This document shows positions 5,140-5,988 of a stretch of DNA of 5,988 bases, in pieces. The notes under the pieces were generated by a model. The model was not told the origin of the DNA, made no database searches, and saw only the letters and a program-made list of their open reading frames with translations. How positions within the stretch are numbered: the stretch's first letter is position 1; every line of letters starts with the position of its first letter. The translations under genes and the position numbers were made by a program. Origin of the DNA: Lonsdalea quercina subsp. quercina (GTDB lineage: Bacteria; Pseudomonadota; Gammaproteobacteria; Enterobacterales; Enterobacteriaceae); the NCBI RefSeq assembly GCF_000688655.1, contig NZ_JIBO01000004.1, positions 216,444-222,431 on the forward strand. The letters run 5' to 3'.

Positions 5140-5406
5140 ATGGATATCAATGATAAATCACGCATCCACTGGGCTTGTCGGCGCGGCATGCGTGAACTGG
5201 ATATTTCCATCATGCCGTTTTTCGAGCATGACTACGATGCGTTGAACGATAGCGACAAAAGCGCTTTTGTCCGCCTGCTGCAATGCGACGATCCCGATCT
5301 GTTCAACTGGCTGATGAACCACGGCGAGCCATCAGATCAGGCGCTTAAACGCATGGTTTCCCTTATTCAGACGCGAAATAAACACCGTGGCCCAGTGGCA
5401 ATGTGA
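5140..5406 (+). CDS. sdhE: FAD assembly factor SdhE (CptB/YgfY)
   Basis: An 88-residue cytoplasmic protein nearly colinear with E. coli SdhE, including MDIN at the start, [17 protein letters not shown] (8-24), [14 protein letters not shown] (49-62) and the terminal [12 protein letters not shown]. The RGxxE motif (R15-G16-E19), which contacts the flavoprotein, is present. SdhE promotes covalent attachment of FAD to SdhA of succinate dehydrogenase and FrdA of fumarate reductase. ATG 5140 is the family start; GTG 5128 in frame would add four residues and has no better ribosome site. The upstream GTGAG (5128-5132) is a weak Shine-Dalgarno sequence, so translation may be inefficient or controlled. 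It is divergent from ygfZ and forms an overlapping pair with ygfX. Confidence 0.96.
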   Translation: MDINDKSRIHWACRRGMRELDISIMPFFEHDYDALNDSDKSAFVRLLQCDDPDLFNWLMNHGEPSDQALKRMVSLIQTRNKHRGPVAM

Positions 5407-5803
5407 TCTCAAAGTTTCCTGGCGCATGCAGCTGCTCTCTCTGCTGGCGCACGGCATTATGGTGTTCTTGATTCTGCTGGCCCCGTGGCCGAGCGGATAT
5501 GCGCCGCTATGGCTGGGGCTGGTGTCGCTGGTGATGTTCGGATTCATTCGCAGTCAGCGCAATATCAAATCCCGACACGGCGCAATATCGCTGTATGGCG
5601 AACAGCATCTGCGCTGGCAGCAGCGTGAGTGGCGTATCGTCAAACGTCCGTGGATGCTTAAAAACGGTATTCTGCTGTCGCTGCGCGCGGCGGACGGCGC
5701 GGCGCTGGAACAGCGTCTGTGGATCTCATCGGACAGTATGGGGCGGGATGAGTGGCGGCACCTGCGCCAGCTTTTGCTGCAAAAGGACAACTGCGCAGGA
5801 TAA
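5387..5803 (+). CDS. ygfX: Inner-membrane protein YgfX (CptA), partner gene of sdhE
   Basis: A 138-residue protein that starts at GTG 5387 and overlaps the end of sdhE by 20 bases in another frame, as in E. coli. The N-terminal 10-15 residues ([12 protein letters not shown]) are followed by two membrane segments (about 15-34 and 39-55) with the short [10 protein letters not shown] turn between. A soluble C-terminal part follows, with [20 protein letters not shown] (75-94) and [11 protein letters not shown] (121-131). The WxxVKxPWMxK pattern and overall plan match YgfX. The E. coli protein was described as a toxin-like inhibitor of FtsZ/MreB assembly (CptA), while other work ties the pair to succinate dehydrogenase/SdhE function, so the physiological role is disputed. 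No Shine-Dalgarno is seen before GTG, so coupling to sdhE translation is likely. A convergent fldB would normally be expected next. Confidence 0.93.
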   Translation: MAQWQCDLKVSWRMQLLSLLAHGIMVFLILLAPWPSGYAPLWLGLVSLVMFGFIRSQRNIKSRHGAISLYGEQHLRWQQREWRIVKRPWMLKNGILLSLRAADGAALEQRLWISSDSMGRDEWRHLRQLLLQKDNCAG

Positions 5804-5856
5804 TTACGCATACTGTGACTTTTGTTCCGTAGCGTAATGACCGCCGCCGTACGGAA
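5803..5856. repeat. Two interleaved 7-bp inverted repeats after ygfX (possible pseudoknot or switching terminator)
   Basis: ATTACGC (5803-5809) pairs with GCGTAAT (5832-5838), and TTCCGTA (5825-5831) pairs with TACGGAA (5850-5856). The arms alternate A-B-A'-B', with B and A' directly adjacent, and the first arm starts on the last base of the ygfX stop. This is H-type pseudoknot topology or two exclusive hairpins. The first stem's loop contains CTTTTG, but no T-run follows either stem. Confidence 0.45.
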
Positions 5857-5988
5857 ATTTGCCGCATTGATTCACAGACCACCCAAAAACTCGGCCTTTG
5901 AGCGACTCTCCTCCGGCGATCTTGCCGCCCTTCAATCGTTGAGCACTTCTGGCACTTGGTTCGAACAGTCTCGCTCGTCGCTGATGGG
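5837..5988 (+). CDS. Candidate start of an unidentified ORF running off the window (speculative)
   Basis: ATG 5837 opens a frame that stays open to the end (about 50 residues), including NSAFERLSSGDLAALQSL. Third positions are about 60% G/C, similar to the neighbours, and the stretch looks like an amphipathic helix. There is no Shine-Dalgarno, and the ATG lies inside the inverted repeat. Competing minus-strand frames also exist: one is open from the edge to TAA at 5804-5806, another ends at TGA 5932-5934. I do not recognise any of them. Confidence 0.18.
   Translation, partial: MTAAVRKFAALIHRPPKNSAFERLSSGDLAALQSLSTSGTWFEQSRSSLM

Noticed and set aside
5554..5882. Minus-strand frames opposite ygfX and beyond
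   Set aside because: Overlap ygfX, which is well supported; compositions are Arg/Ser-rich, as expected of shadows.
5958..5966. GGTTCGAAC resembling a tRNA T-loop
   Set aside because: No 5-bp T stem, no acceptor stem and no anticodon arm can be built around it.
5932..5988. Possible C-terminus of fldB on the minus strand
   Set aside because: Only the four residues SDER match the remembered FldB ending; the following residues and the stop position do not align, so it is left as a question rather than a call.

Overview
The window is typical enterobacterial chromosome. Gene density is high, G/C is frequent at third codon positions, and ygfZ, sdhE and ygfX sit together with trhA (hemolysin III/YqfA family) beside them, as in Enterobacterales. 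The HD-domain gene next to trhA suggests the soft-rot/plant-associated Pectobacteriaceae (Dickeya, Pectobacterium, Brenneria). That placement is an inference from gene content, not from a search.

Left part (1-2078): a short tail of an upstream gene, then a plus-strand pair translated in tandem. The first gene encodes a 216-residue protein with an EthD-like (dimeric alpha/beta barrel) N-terminal half. The second encodes a 12-helix major facilitator transporter of the metabolite:H+ symporter (ShiA/ProP/YhjE) type, overlapping the first by four bases (ATGA). This looks like an accessory uptake/metabolism operon whose substrate cannot be read from the sequence. It ends in a compact zone of overlapping inverted repeats (2082-2161) shared with the converging HD-domain gene.

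Middle part (2139-3926): a minus-strand HD-domain phosphohydrolase gene (2139-2741) is divergent from trhA (2972-3619). The 230-base space between them holds a likely -10 box, a 24-bp near-palindrome and a 17-codon open frame overlapping the trhA start by ATGA. From 3620 to 3926 there is no convincing gene, but there are many inverted repeats, including a long nested hairpin abutting the ygfZ stop codon.

Right part (3927-5988): ygfZ (minus; folate-dependent factor for Fe-S enzymes) is divergent from the sdhE-ygfX pair (plus). SdhE flavinylates succinate dehydrogenase and fumarate reductase, and ygfX overlaps the sdhE end by 20 bases. YgfZ (Fe-S) and SdhE (FAD) both support maturation of respiratory-type enzymes, which fits their shared divergent promoter region. 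After ygfX come two interleaved 7-bp inverted repeats in the topology of an H-type pseudoknot, then about 130 bases of uncertain content running off the window. fldB, the usual neighbour here, is not clearly visible.

No CRISPR array, tRNA, rRNA or complete mobile element was found. The most unusual material lies in the structured intergenic regions and the small leader-type frames; all of these are candidates, not demonstrated systems.
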